64,000 nt of DNA. Source: DATARH01 sp963705325. GTDB lineage: Bacteria; Pseudomonadota; Alphaproteobacteria; ATCC43930; CGMCC-115725. Below, in pieces: positions 1-8,635 of this stretch. How positions within the stretch are numbered: position 1 is the stretch's first letter; each line of letters starts with the position of its first letter. The stretch spans positions 806,001-870,000 of the forward strand of contig OY970069.1 in assembly GCA_963705325.1 (NCBI GenBank). The letters run 5' to 3'. The position numbers were made by a program, and so were the translations under genes. The notes below the pieces were generated by a model. The model was not told the DNA's origin. It saw only the letters and a list, made by a program, of their open reading frames with translations, and made no database searches.

Positions 1-1
1 C

Positions 2-727
2 GTGCCGTCGAGCTTCCGCATCTTTCGCAATCTGCTGAGCCGGCTCGAAAACGAGGAGACCGGCGAAATCCGCCCCGAGGCGCTTTATGCGCAAATCCCC
101 GCCGAGCGCGTCGCGCAAGCACGCACCGCCGCGGCAGGGCTGGGCGACCGGGTCTACAGTGAGTTTCCGTTTGTCGCGGGGATGAAGCCCGCGGCCGACG
201 ATCTGACCGAACTGGTGCTCAACCGCACCTGGCGCCCGCAACTCGCGGTCACCGGGATCGATGGGCTGCCGGCGCCGGAGAATGCCGGCAATGTGCTGCT
301 GCCTTACACCACAGCGAAGCTGAGCCTGCGCCTGCCGCCGACGCTCGACCCGGCGGAAGCCGACGCGACGATGCGGCGGGTGCTGACAGCCAACCCGCCC
401 TACGGCGCCAAGGTCGCATTCGAGTCGGCGACCGCCTCGGCGGGATGGAACGCGCCCGCGCTGGCGCCGTGGCTCGAAGCCTCGCTCGCCAAGGCCTCGC
501 AGAACGCGTTCGGCGCGCCGCCTGCTTATATGGGTGAGGGCGGCAGCATCCCCTTCATGGCGATGCTGGGGGAAAAATTTCCGGCGGCGCAGTTCGTCGT
601 CACCGGCGTGCTGGGGCCGCACTCAAACGCGCACGGCCCCAACGAATTCCTCCACATCCCGACCGGCAAGAAGATCACCCAGGTGATCGCCCAGGTCCTC
701 GCCGACCACGCCGCGCGCGGAGTCTGA
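2..727 (+). CDS. M20 family metallopeptidase, C-terminal part (truncated by window edge)
   Basis: This is the C-terminal half of an M20-type zinc peptidase or amidohydrolase. The frame is open at base 1, so the gene begins before the window. What is visible is the stretch equivalent to VPSSFRIFRNLLSRLE near the end of the first catalytic lobe, then the dimerisation (lid) domain, then the return to the catalytic domain with GEGGSIPFM and the metal-site segment GPHSNAHGPNEFLHI, whose histidines and glutamate fit the family's late zinc ligand and substrate-binding region. The substrate cannot be read from this fragment; relatives cleave dipeptides or acyl-amino acids. The gene ends 58 bases before the TIR gene on the same strand, and nothing links the two functions. 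Family assignment is firm, specificity unknown. Confidence 0.85.
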   Translation: MPSSFRIFRNLLSRLENEETGEIRPEALYAQIPAERVAQARTAAAGLGDRVYSEFPFVAGMKPAADDLTELVLNRTWRPQLAVTGIDGLPAPENAGNVLLPYTTAKLSLRLPPTLDPAEADATMRRVLTANPPYGAKVAFESATASAGWNAPALAPWLEASLAKASQNAFGAPPAYMGEGGSIPFMAMLGEKFPAAQFVVTGVLGPHSNAHGPNEFLHIPTGKKITQVIAQVLADHAARGV

Positions 728-785
728 TACGGCTTAGTCGAGACGGAAATAAGACCCGGCCGATGGCACAGGAGACCCGCCGCAG

Positions 786-1850
786 ATGATGGCGTTCGAT
801 GCGTTCATCAGTCACTCGTCGAAGGACAAGGCCGTCGCGGACGCGACCTGCGCCGCGCTTGAGGCGGCGGGCATCCGGTGCTGGATCGCGCCGCGGGACG
901 TGATCCCAGGTCACTCTTACGGCGAAGATCTGATCGACGCGCTCGACGCATGCCGCGTTATGGTCCTCGTCTTCTCGGCGAGCAGCAACGCCTCGCCGCA
1001 GATCGCGCGCGAAGTCGAACGCTGTGTCAGCCGAGGGGTCACGATCGTTCCGCTGCGCATCGACGACGTGGTTCCGACGAAGGCGATGGCCTATTTCGTC
1101 GGTTCGGTCCACTGGCTCGACGCGATGGCGCCGCCGCTCGAACAGCATCTGGTCAAGCTGGTCAGCGCGATCAAGGCGTGCCTTCCGTTGATGCCTGCGC
1201 CTGAACCCGCTGAACAGCTGGCGGCTCAGTCCGAGCCCGTTATCGTTAAGTCGGCAGCGAAACCGGCGGCACCCGCTCCCCCGCGAACCAATACGACCGC
1301 CCAACCCGAGGCAAGGACGGCCGAGCCGGCAATGCCGCAGTTGGCCACTGTCCCACCAGTCGCCACTCCGGAAACAAGAGCAAGCGAGCCGGCCCCAAAA
1401 CCAACCCCTCCAGCCGCGCCGATGGGGGTAACTGCCAGTTCACTGGAAATCGCCACACAACGAAAACCCTCACCTTTAGCGCAGGCTCTCGTCGGCGGCT
1501 TGTCGCCGGTGCAGGCATTATTGCAGCTATACCTGTCGGTTGCCGTCATATCGGTCTTTTTTGACCGGGGAGGTATTGCGATCGCAATTATCGAAATCAC
1601 GGCGCTTTGCGTCGCCGTGATTTCGGCAATTGTCGCCTTTCTTCTCGATCGACGGTGGGCCTATATAACGGCGCTGGTCACGACGATACTGTTGACCCTG
1701 TTTTCCGTGTTGGATGTGTTTGGCACCGATACGTTTCGAATATTCCCAGCGGCGTATCCATGTTTATTAGGTGGGACGCTAGCGGTGCGCCTCGTCATCC
1801 TCGCCGGGTTGGGCATCTTCATGCGGCCGCAAAACCGGCAAGCCGCATAG
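786..1850 (+). CDS. TIR-domain protein with Pro/Ala-rich linker and C-terminal membrane domain
   Basis: A 354-residue protein. Residues 1-135 form a TIR domain of the bacterial TIR_2 type: FDAFISHSSKD near the start, then CWIAPRDVIPG at the BB-loop position. In the segment ASPQIAREVERC, Glu76 aligns with the catalytic glutamate of NAD-cleaving TIR domains. Residues about 136-235 are a low-complexity linker rich in Pro, Ala and Thr. Residues about 240-345 hold about four hydrophobic segments. TIR domains act as NADases or as protein-interaction modules; which applies here is inference. Two ATG codons lie in tandem at 786 and 789. The 3' half is visibly more AT-rich than its neighbours, which suggests a different origin. 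There is no adjacent partner gene (no Argonaute, SAVED, CD-NTase or STING-like gene). Confidence 0.85.
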   Translation: MMAFDAFISHSSKDKAVADATCAALEAAGIRCWIAPRDVIPGHSYGEDLIDALDACRVMVLVFSASSNASPQIAREVERCVSRGVTIVPLRIDDVVPTKAMAYFVGSVHWLDAMAPPLEQHLVKLVSAIKACLPLMPAPEPAEQLAAQSEPVIVKSAAKPAAPAPPRTNTTAQPEARTAEPAMPQLATVPPVATPETRASEPAPKPTPPAAPMGVTASSLEIATQRKPSPLAQALVGGLSPVQALLQLYLSVAVISVFFDRGGIAIAIIEITALCVAVISAIVAFLLDRRWAYITALVTTILLTLFSVLDVFGTDTFRIFPAAYPCLLGGTLAVRLVILAGLGIFMRPQNRQAA

Positions 1851-1864
1851 ACCTGAACCGCCAA

Positions 1865-2692
1865 TCAGGCGATTTCCGCCCCCAAACGGCCGCCGCGCCA
1901 CCGGATAACCCGCCAAGCCAATGCGCTGGCGACCGCGGCGAGACGCCCGTTTGGTGTGAAACCGGCGGCTTTCAGCACCATCGCCGCCATGCGCTCGACA
2001 TGATGCCGGCGGTAGAGCCCGCAGGCGCACGCGGCATAGACACGAGCGGCGCGCCGCCGGTCATATGCCGGCCCGGATGCGCTCGCCGGCACGTTCGCGG
2101 CGTAATAGGCATAAGCGAGCTCGTCATCTTCGCTCTCCGCAAGGCGGCCCAGCGCGATTTTTAGCCGCGTCCAGCGGCCCAGCCGCTCGCGCGCCTGGTA
2201 GGCACATAGCGTTTTGTAGAAGAGCCGGTAATGGCGAAATTCGTCGGCGGCGATGCGGCGGCAAATCTCCTGCAGCACCGGCTCGGCCGACGCTTCGCGC
2301 AGCGCCGTATAATAGGAGCTGGTGCCGGTCTCGACGATGCAGCGCGCGACCATCTCGCCGGCGCGCGAGCCGCGGCGCGAGCGAACGCCGTCGAAATCGA
2401 TGCGATAGCCGTCTCGGAAGCGGGTAAAGGCCGAATCGAAATCGAAACCGGGATCGGCCAACACCGCCCAGCGTGCGAGCGCCGCGCCGTGCTGTACCTC
2501 CTCCTCACCCCATTGCCGGGCGCGCTCCTGAAATGCGGGATCGTCGGCAAACACGAGACAGAGATACTGGGCGTAAGCCGCACCGTTGAATTCAACCAGG
2601 CTCGCCGCCTTGACGATCGCGACGATGCCCGGATCAAGCCGCGCCGGATCGAACCGATACCAGGGAATGTCGTCGAGCGTCCATGAGCCCAT
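1865..2692 (-). CDS. Ferritin-like diiron protein
   Basis: A 275-residue helical protein with the full ligand set of a ferritin-like diiron centre: Glu34, Glu65-x-x-His68, Glu121 and Glu151-x-x-His154, numbered from the start chosen here. The pattern resembles acyl-ACP desaturase-like and related ferritin-fold oxidases, so an oxygen-dependent redox role is plausible, but the substrate is unknown. I chose the ATG at 2692 because a GGAG sits a few bases upstream and the protein then begins MGSWTLDDIPWYRFD. An in-frame ATG at 2755 has no Shine-Dalgarno-like sequence and would run into the repeat upstream. The gene is convergent with the TIR gene (14-base gap), and its 5' end faces the REP-like element downstream of the ATP synthase operon. 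Confidence 0.75.
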   Translation of the reverse strand: MGSWTLDDIPWYRFDPARLDPGIVAIVKAASLVEFNGAAYAQYLCLVFADDPAFQERARQWGEEEVQHGAALARWAVLADPGFDFDSAFTRFRDGYRIDFDGVRSRRGSRAGEMVARCIVETGTSSYYTALREASAEPVLQEICRRIAADEFRHYRLFYKTLCAYQARERLGRWTRLKIALGRLAESEDDELAYAYYAANVPASASGPAYDRRRAARVYAACACGLYRRHHVERMAAMVLKAAGFTPNGRLAAVASALAWRVIRWRGGRLGAEIA

Positions 2693-2749
2693 GCTGTCTC
2701 CGAAGGCACGGCGCACCTGATTGATTATACGCGCGTGGCCGGCCACTGG

Positions 2750-2841
2750 CCTCATTGCGAGAAGCCGGCTGGCGACGAAGTAATCTCGATGGAGCGAATC
2801 TCAGGGTCGGCGAGATTGTCTCGCTGCGCTCACAATGACGG
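2750..2841. repeat. REP-like inverted repeat downstream of atpC
   Basis: Two imperfectly complementary arms face each other across about 20 bases. The left arm (about 2750-2789) contains TCATTGCGAG and, further in, CGAAGTAATCTCG. The right arm (about 2811-2840) contains CGAGATTGTCTCG and CTCACAATGA, which pair with them at 10 of 13 and 9 of 10 positions. The motif family (GAGATTG...TCGC...CAATGACG) resembles short dispersed palindromes common between genes in alphaproteobacteria. It occupies nearly all of the gap between the ferritin-like gene and atpC, so it could act as the 3' end structure of the atp transcript. Confidence 0.6.
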
Positions 2842-2846
2842 GAAAA

Positions 2847-3304
2847 CTAGTGCGCGGTTGGCGCGGCGAGGGCCTGGAGCTTGGCGCGGGCAATCGCCTG
2901 CTGATGTTCGAGGCCACGCAGTTCGACGGCGAGCCGGTCGCGATCGGCGCCGCTGGCGCGGCCAAGCTGGTCGCGCAGGCTCGGCAGATTGCCTTCGATG
3001 ATCTGCAATTCGGCCTCGATCGCACCGCGGTCGAGCGTCGCCGGGTCCATCGCCTCCTCGGCCAGGACCGTGCACCGCTCGGGGGTCACCTCGGCAATAC
3101 CGCTGACAACGAAGATGCGTTCGGAAATTGTTGGGCGGGTCTGGTAGATATCGATCATGCCGGGACGAATCGTCGAGATCAGTGGCGAGTGGCCGGGCAA
3201 TACGCCGAAATTGCCCTCGGTGCCGGGCACGACCACCATCTCGACCTCGGTCGAGAGGACGAGGCGCTCCGGCGTCACCAGCTCGAACTGGACGCGGTCG
3301 GCCA

Positions 3305-3305
<1 letters not shown>
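2847..3305 (-). CDS. atpC: F1Fo ATP synthase epsilon subunit
   Basis: This 152-residue epsilon subunit is the central-stalk protein that couples rotor to catalytic head and can inhibit ATP hydrolysis. The N-terminal beta-sandwich is typical (FELVTPERLVLSTEVEMVVVPGTEGNFGVLPGHSPL), followed by a C-terminal helical hairpin that starts near residue 90. The length is slightly above the usual 130-140. Its ATG shares one base with the atpD stop codon (TAATG), so translation is probably coupled. It is the last gene of the atpHAGDC operon and is followed by the inverted repeat at 2750-2841. Confidence 0.95.
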
Positions 3306-4726
<1,421 letters not shown>

Positions 4727-4744
4727 GTCCGGTGATCCCTGGAG

Positions 4745-5629
4745 TTAGAGCGCCTCGGCCCCGGAGATGATCTCGATCAGCTCCTTGGTGATAGCGGCCT
4801 GGCGTGAGCGGTTGTAGACGGTGTTGAGCCGGTTGATCATGTCCCCGGCGTTACGAGTGGCATTGTCCATCGCGGTCATCCGCGCACCTTGCTCGCTCGC
4901 CGCGTTTTCGAGCAGCGCGGTGTAGACCTGCACCGCCAGATTGCGCGGCAGCAGCTCGGCGAGGATTTCTTCCTCGTCGGGTTCGAACTCGTAGATCGCT
5001 CCACCTTGCAGCGCCGGCGCGTCGGCAGCCTCGGGCTGGGCGAACGGGATCAGCTGCTGCACGGTGACGATCTGCGTCATCGCCGAGCGGAAGCGGTTGA
5101 AGACGATCGAGCAGGTATCGAACTCGCCGGCCTCGAACATCGTCAGGATGCGCTGCGAAATGTCGCGCGCCTCGTCGAACGAGAGCCGGCGGCGGCCGAT
5201 ATCGGTGAGGCTATCGACGATGAGCCGCGCATGGTCGCGGCGCAACCCATCGCGGCCTTTGCGGCCGATGGTGAGGATTTTGACGTCCTTTCCGGCACCG
5301 GTCAGCGCGCGGATTTGCCGGCGCGCCTCGCGCAGGATCGAGCCGTTAAACCCGCCCGCAAGCCCGCGATCCGAAGTCGCGACGACCAGCAGATGCACCT
5401 GATCCTTACCGGTGCCGGCGAGCAACTTCGGCCCGCCCGAAAGCCCCGACATGCGCGATGCCAGCGACGCCAGCACCCGTTCCATGCGCACGGCGTAAGG
5501 GCGCGCCGCCTCGGCCTGTTCCTGGGCGCGGCGCAGCCGTGAGGCCGCGACCATTTTCATCGCCGAGGTGATCTTCTGGGTCGACCTGACGCTGCGGATA
5601 CGGACGCGCAGGTCTCTGAGGCTGGGCAT
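4745..5629 (-). CDS. atpG: F1Fo ATP synthase gamma subunit
   Basis: This 294-residue gamma subunit is the rotating central shaft of F1. The N-terminal helix MPSLRDLRVRIRSVRSTQKI with its continuation ITSAMKMVAASRLRRAQ and the C-terminal helix (TRNAGDMINRLNTVYNRSRQ, then ITKELIEIISGAEAL) are the paired coiled-coil helices of the shaft, and both are well conserved. It follows atpA after six bases and precedes atpD. Length is normal for alphaproteobacteria. Confidence 0.97.
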   Translation of the reverse strand: MPSLRDLRVRIRSVRSTQKITSAMKMVAASRLRRAQEQAEAARPYAVRMERVLASLASRMSGLSGGPKLLAGTGKDQVHLLVVATSDRGLAGGFNGSILREARRQIRALTGAGKDVKILTIGRKGRDGLRRDHARLIVDSLTDIGRRRLSFDEARDISQRILTMFEAGEFDTCSIVFNRFRSAMTQIVTVQQLIPFAQPEAADAPALQGGAIYEFEPDEEEILAELLPRNLAVQVYTALLENAASEQGARMTAMDNATRNAGDMINRLNTVYNRSRQAAITKELIEIISGAEAL

Positions 5630-5635
5630 GAACGC

Positions 5636-7165
5636 CTACGCGAAGGTCTTGGCGAAATTTTCGAGAAATTCGATCAGCGCTTTTTCCGAGGGCTCGGAGA
5701 TCGCACCCTCGTTACGAATAGCGGCAAGCAGGTCGGCCTTGCCGCTGCGCAGATCGCCGAGCATCGACGTCTCGAAGCGGCCGATATCGCCGACCGCGAC
5801 CCCATCGAGATAGCCGCGGGTGCCGGCGAAGATCGACACTACTTGTTCCTCGACTGGCACCGGAGAGAATTGCGGCTGCTTCAGCAGCTCGGTGAGCCGC
5901 GAACCGCGAGCGAGGAGTCGTTGCGTCGAAGCGTCGAGGTCGGAGGCGAACTGCGAAAACGCCGCCATCTCGCGGTATTGCGCCAGCTCAAGCTTGATGC
6001 GTCCGGCGACTTGTTTCATCGCACGGATTTGCGCCGCCGAGCCGACGCGGCTGACCGATAGACCGACATTGATGGCCGGGCGGATGCCGCGGTAGAACAA
6101 CTCGGTCTCGAGGAAAATCTGCCCGTCGGTGATCGAAATGACGTTGGTCGGGATATAGGCCGACACGTCGCCGGCCTGCGTCTCGATCACCGGCAGCGCG
6201 GTCAGCGACCCGGCGCCGTGCTCGTCGTTCATTTTGGCGGCGCGCTCCAGCAACCGCGAATGCAGATAGAACACGTCGCCGGGATAGGCTTCACGGCCCG
6301 GCGGACGGCGTAACAGCAGGGACATCTGACGATATGCAACGGCCTGTTTTGACAGATCGTCATAGATCATCAGCGCGTGCATGCCATTGTCGCGGAAATA
6401 CTCGCCCATCGTGCAGCCGGTATAGGGCGCGAGGAACTGCAGCGGCGCCGGCTCGGACGCGGTCGCGGCGACGACGATCGAATAGTCCATCGCGCCGTAA
6501 TCCTGCAGCGTCTTGACGATCTGGGCGACGGTCGAACGCTTCTGCCCGATAGCGACGTAGATGCAGTAGAGCTTCTTCGACTCATCGGTGCCGGAATTAG
6601 CTTCTTTCTGATTGAGGATGGTGTCGATTGCCACCGCGGTCTTGCCGGTCTGGCGGTCGCCGATGATCAGCTCGCGTTGGCCGCGACCAATCGGCACCAG
6701 CGCGTCAATCGCCTTCAACCCAGTCTGCACCGGCTCGTGCACCGATTTGCGCGGAATGATCCCGGGCGCCTTGACCTCGACGCGGCTGCGGGTGACATCG
6801 GTCAGCGGCCCCTTGCCGTCGATCGGGTTGCCGAGGCCGTCGACCACCCGGCCCAAGAGGCCGCGTCCAACCGGCACATCGACGATCGAGCCGGTGCGCT
6901 TGACGGTGTCGCCCTCGCGGATACCGCTGTCGTCGCCGAAGATGACGACGCCGACATTATCGGTCTCGAGGTTGAGCGCCATGCCGCGCATGCCGTTGGG
7001 GAATTCGAGCATTTCGCCGGCCTGGACCTTGTCGAGGCCATAGACCCGGGCGATGCCGTCGCCGACCGACAAGACCTGGCCGATCTCGGCGACATCGGCT
7101 TCGCTGCCGAAATTGGCGATTTGCTGTTTGAGGATGGCGGAGATTTCCGCCGCGCGGATTTCCAT
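5636..7165 (-). CDS. atpA: F1Fo ATP synthase alpha subunit
   Basis: This 509-residue alpha subunit is the non-catalytic nucleotide-binding partner of beta. The P-loop GDRQTGKT spans residues 169-176, and VGLSVSRVGSAAQ is the conserved arginine-bearing segment that completes the beta catalytic site. The N-terminus begins MEIRAAEISAILKQQIANF, the usual delta-contacting segment. An AAGGAAA lies just upstream of the ATG. It sits 18 bases after atpH in the operon. Confidence 0.98.
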   Translation of the reverse strand: MEIRAAEISAILKQQIANFGSEADVAEIGQVLSVGDGIARVYGLDKVQAGEMLEFPNGMRGMALNLETDNVGVVIFGDDSGIREGDTVKRTGSIVDVPVGRGLLGRVVDGLGNPIDGKGPLTDVTRSRVEVKAPGIIPRKSVHEPVQTGLKAIDALVPIGRGQRELIIGDRQTGKTAVAIDTILNQKEANSGTDESKKLYCIYVAIGQKRSTVAQIVKTLQDYGAMDYSIVVAATASEPAPLQFLAPYTGCTMGEYFRDNGMHALMIYDDLSKQAVAYRQMSLLLRRPPGREAYPGDVFYLHSRLLERAAKMNDEHGAGSLTALPVIETQAGDVSAYIPTNVISITDGQIFLETELFYRGIRPAINVGLSVSRVGSAAQIRAMKQVAGRIKLELAQYREMAAFSQFASDLDASTQRLLARGSRLTELLKQPQFSPVPVEEQVVSIFAGTRGYLDGVAVGDIGRFETSMLGDLRSGKADLLAAIRNEGAISEPSEKALIEFLENFAKTFA

Positions 7166-7183
7166 GTGCGTTTCCCTTGGCCT

Positions 7184-7744
7184 CTACCCTATTCCTCTCA
7201 TGCTCAGCTGCAGGCGCTGCAGCTGACCCTTCAGCGATCCGTCGACCATGCGCGAGCCGATCTTGACCACCATGCCGCCAAGGAGGCTCGGATCGACCCG
7301 CAGGTCCATGGTCACCCTCCCGCCAACGACCCGGCGCAATTGCTCAGCCAACGCGTCTTCCTGTGCCTTGGTCAGCTGCTGCGCCGCGATGACCTCGGCG
7401 GTGACCTCGCCACGGCGCTCGGCGAGCTTCCCGAGATAGGCCTCGATCATCGCCGGTACGGCGAAGAGCCGCCGGTTGCGAGCAACGATGGCGATGAAGT
7501 CGGCGCTCAATTTCGACAGCTTGGCGTCCTCGGCCAGCGCCGCCATCGCCTTGCCTTGTTCGGCGCGCGACAGCACCGGGCTGCGCACCAGTCGCATCAG
7601 ATCGCCGCTCGCGTGCAGCATCGCGCGCAGCTCGCGCATGTCGCCGGCCACCGTGTCGAGCGCGTGGAGCTCATCGGCGAGCTCGAACAGCGCCGCCGCG
7701 TAACGTTCTGCCAGGCCGGAAATGCCTGTTGATTCAGCAGCCAA
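7184..7744 (-). CDS. atpH: F1Fo ATP synthase delta subunit (TTG start)
   Basis: Delta is the peripheral-stalk connector at the top of F1. The best start is the TTG at 7742-7744. It gives 186 residues, the normal length, beginning LAAESTGISGLAERYAAALF, and a GAGGAA lies about nine bases upstream. The open frame runs 45 codons further (to 7879), but that part is proline/arginine-rich and unlike the family. The C-terminal segment with VDPSLLGGMVVKIGSRMVDGS is the conserved delta signature. It is the first gene of the F1 operon. No F0 (a, c, b) genes are present here, as usual for alphaproteobacteria, which keep them in a separate operon. Confidence 0.92.
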   Translation of the reverse strand: MAAESTGISGLAERYAAALFELADELHALDTVAGDMRELRAMLHASGDLMRLVRSPVLSRAEQGKAMAALAEDAKLSKLSADFIAIVARNRRLFAVPAMIEAYLGKLAERRGEVTAEVIAAQQLTKAQEDALAEQLRRVVGGRVTMDLRVDPSLLGGMVVKIGSRMVDGSLKGQLQRLQLSMRGIG

Positions 7745-7936
7745 CGGGAGACGTTCCTCGATCTGCGCGCCGGGGAGCGGTGGGTCGCGGCATGGTGTCC
7801 GTAGGGACCTCGGCAAAAGACCACCTCGGGGCCACGCCCCATGCCGTGAGCCCCGCGAGATCCGCGCGGTTCCTAGCATTTTTCTCCCCCCCGCGCAACC
7901 GGGCGAGGGTTGCAGAATTTCAAGGGCTTAGCTGCT

Positions 7937-8524
7937 TCAGGAGCGCTGCTTGGCTGACGCGAGCGCAGCGATTGCCGCAATCGCGGCCCGGGCAAGGGCA
8001 GGCGCGCGCGGCAACAGCGGCCCGGTCAGACGGCCATAGATATGGAACAGCGCCGTTTGCAGCACGATGCCCATAATTGCGGCAGCCCCTTCCGCCGGCG
8101 AAATCGCAGCGATCTCGCCGGCCGAGATTTCGTCTGCAACAGTCGCCTCGATCACGGCGACAGGAGTTGGCCCGGTATCGTTCAGGCGCGGCAATACATC
8201 GTGCTGAGCAATCAGCATGAAACGGAAGAGGGCCGCATCGCGATCGTAGAGCGCGCAGAAATGGGTAACCATCGCCTCGATCCGCGCCGCGAAACGGGGT
8301 TGGGCGGTGCGGATGGCCGCGAGATCCGTCCCTGTGCGCAGATATGCATCGGCGAAGAGTTGGGTCGCCAGCTCGTCCTTGCCGCGGTAATGGCGATAGA
8401 GCGCGCCCTGCGCCACCCCGGCCGCAGCGGCGATGTCGGCGATCGAGACGCCATCGACCCCCCGAGCGGCGAACAACTCGATCGCGGCTCGCTCTATCCT
8501 GCCCTTCACCCCGGTTGCTCGCAC
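7937..8524 (-). CDS. TetR family transcriptional regulator
   Basis: This is a TetR-type repressor. The N-terminal helix-turn-helix is clear (RIERAAIELFAARGVDGVSIADIA, then AGVAQGALYRHYRGKDELA), followed by an all-helical ligand-binding and dimerisation domain whose ligand cannot be read. The longest frame starts at ATG 8560, but that codon lies inside an 18-bp palindrome and next to a TATAAT box, so a transcript would start inside it. I therefore prefer the GTG at 8522-8524 (195 residues), which leaves the usual dozen residues before helix 1; it has no clear Shine-Dalgarno. It is divergent from the DUF2339 gene and probably represses both itself and that gene. Confidence 0.85.
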   Translation of the reverse strand: MRATGVKGRIERAAIELFAARGVDGVSIADIAAAAGVAQGALYRHYRGKDELATQLFADAYLRTGTDLAAIRTAQPRFAARIEAMVTHFCALYDRDAALFRFMLIAQHDVLPRLNDTGPTPVAVIEATVADEISAGEIAAISPAEGAAAIMGIVLQTALFHIYGRLTGPLLPRAPALARAAIAAIAALASAKQRS

Positions 8525-8538
8525 GTTGAAATTTACTC

Positions 8539-8588
8539 TTGTGAGTGAACGTTCACTCATTATATGATACCCGCCATGGATGACGCAA
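8539..8588. promoter_or_regulatory. Divergent promoters sharing a perfect 18-bp TetR-type operator
   Basis: TGAGTGAACGTTCACTCA at 8542-8559 is a perfect palindrome centred between 8550 and 8551, the form TetR dimers bind. A plus-strand promoter reads TTGTGA (8539-8544), 18 bases, TATGAT (8563-8568), with the palindrome filling the spacer. A minus-strand promoter reads TTGCGT (8588-8583), 18 bases, TATAAT (8564-8559), with the palindrome at its start site. Bound repressor would block both. The elements are seen in the sequence; that this TetR binds here is inference from position and symmetry. Confidence 0.7.
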
Positions 8589-8635
8589 GCGGCATTCCGC
8601 CGCGGCGGGTATCCGGTGACGCGATAGGTTTATGC

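Noticed and set aside
786..1850. A multi-gene antiviral defence system around the TIR gene
   Set aside because: Flanking genes are a peptidase and a ferritin-like protein. No nucleotide cyclase, Argonaute, nuclease or other usual partner is present, so only a single-protein role is possible.
7745..7879. N-terminal extension of the ATP synthase delta subunit
   Set aside because: The 45 extra residues are proline/arginine-rich and unlike the family, while the TTG at 7744 gives normal length with a good ribosome site.
7745..7936. Possible terminator between the TetR gene and atpH (GCAACC...GGTTGC)
   Set aside because: The stem is only six base pairs and no T tract follows on either strand.
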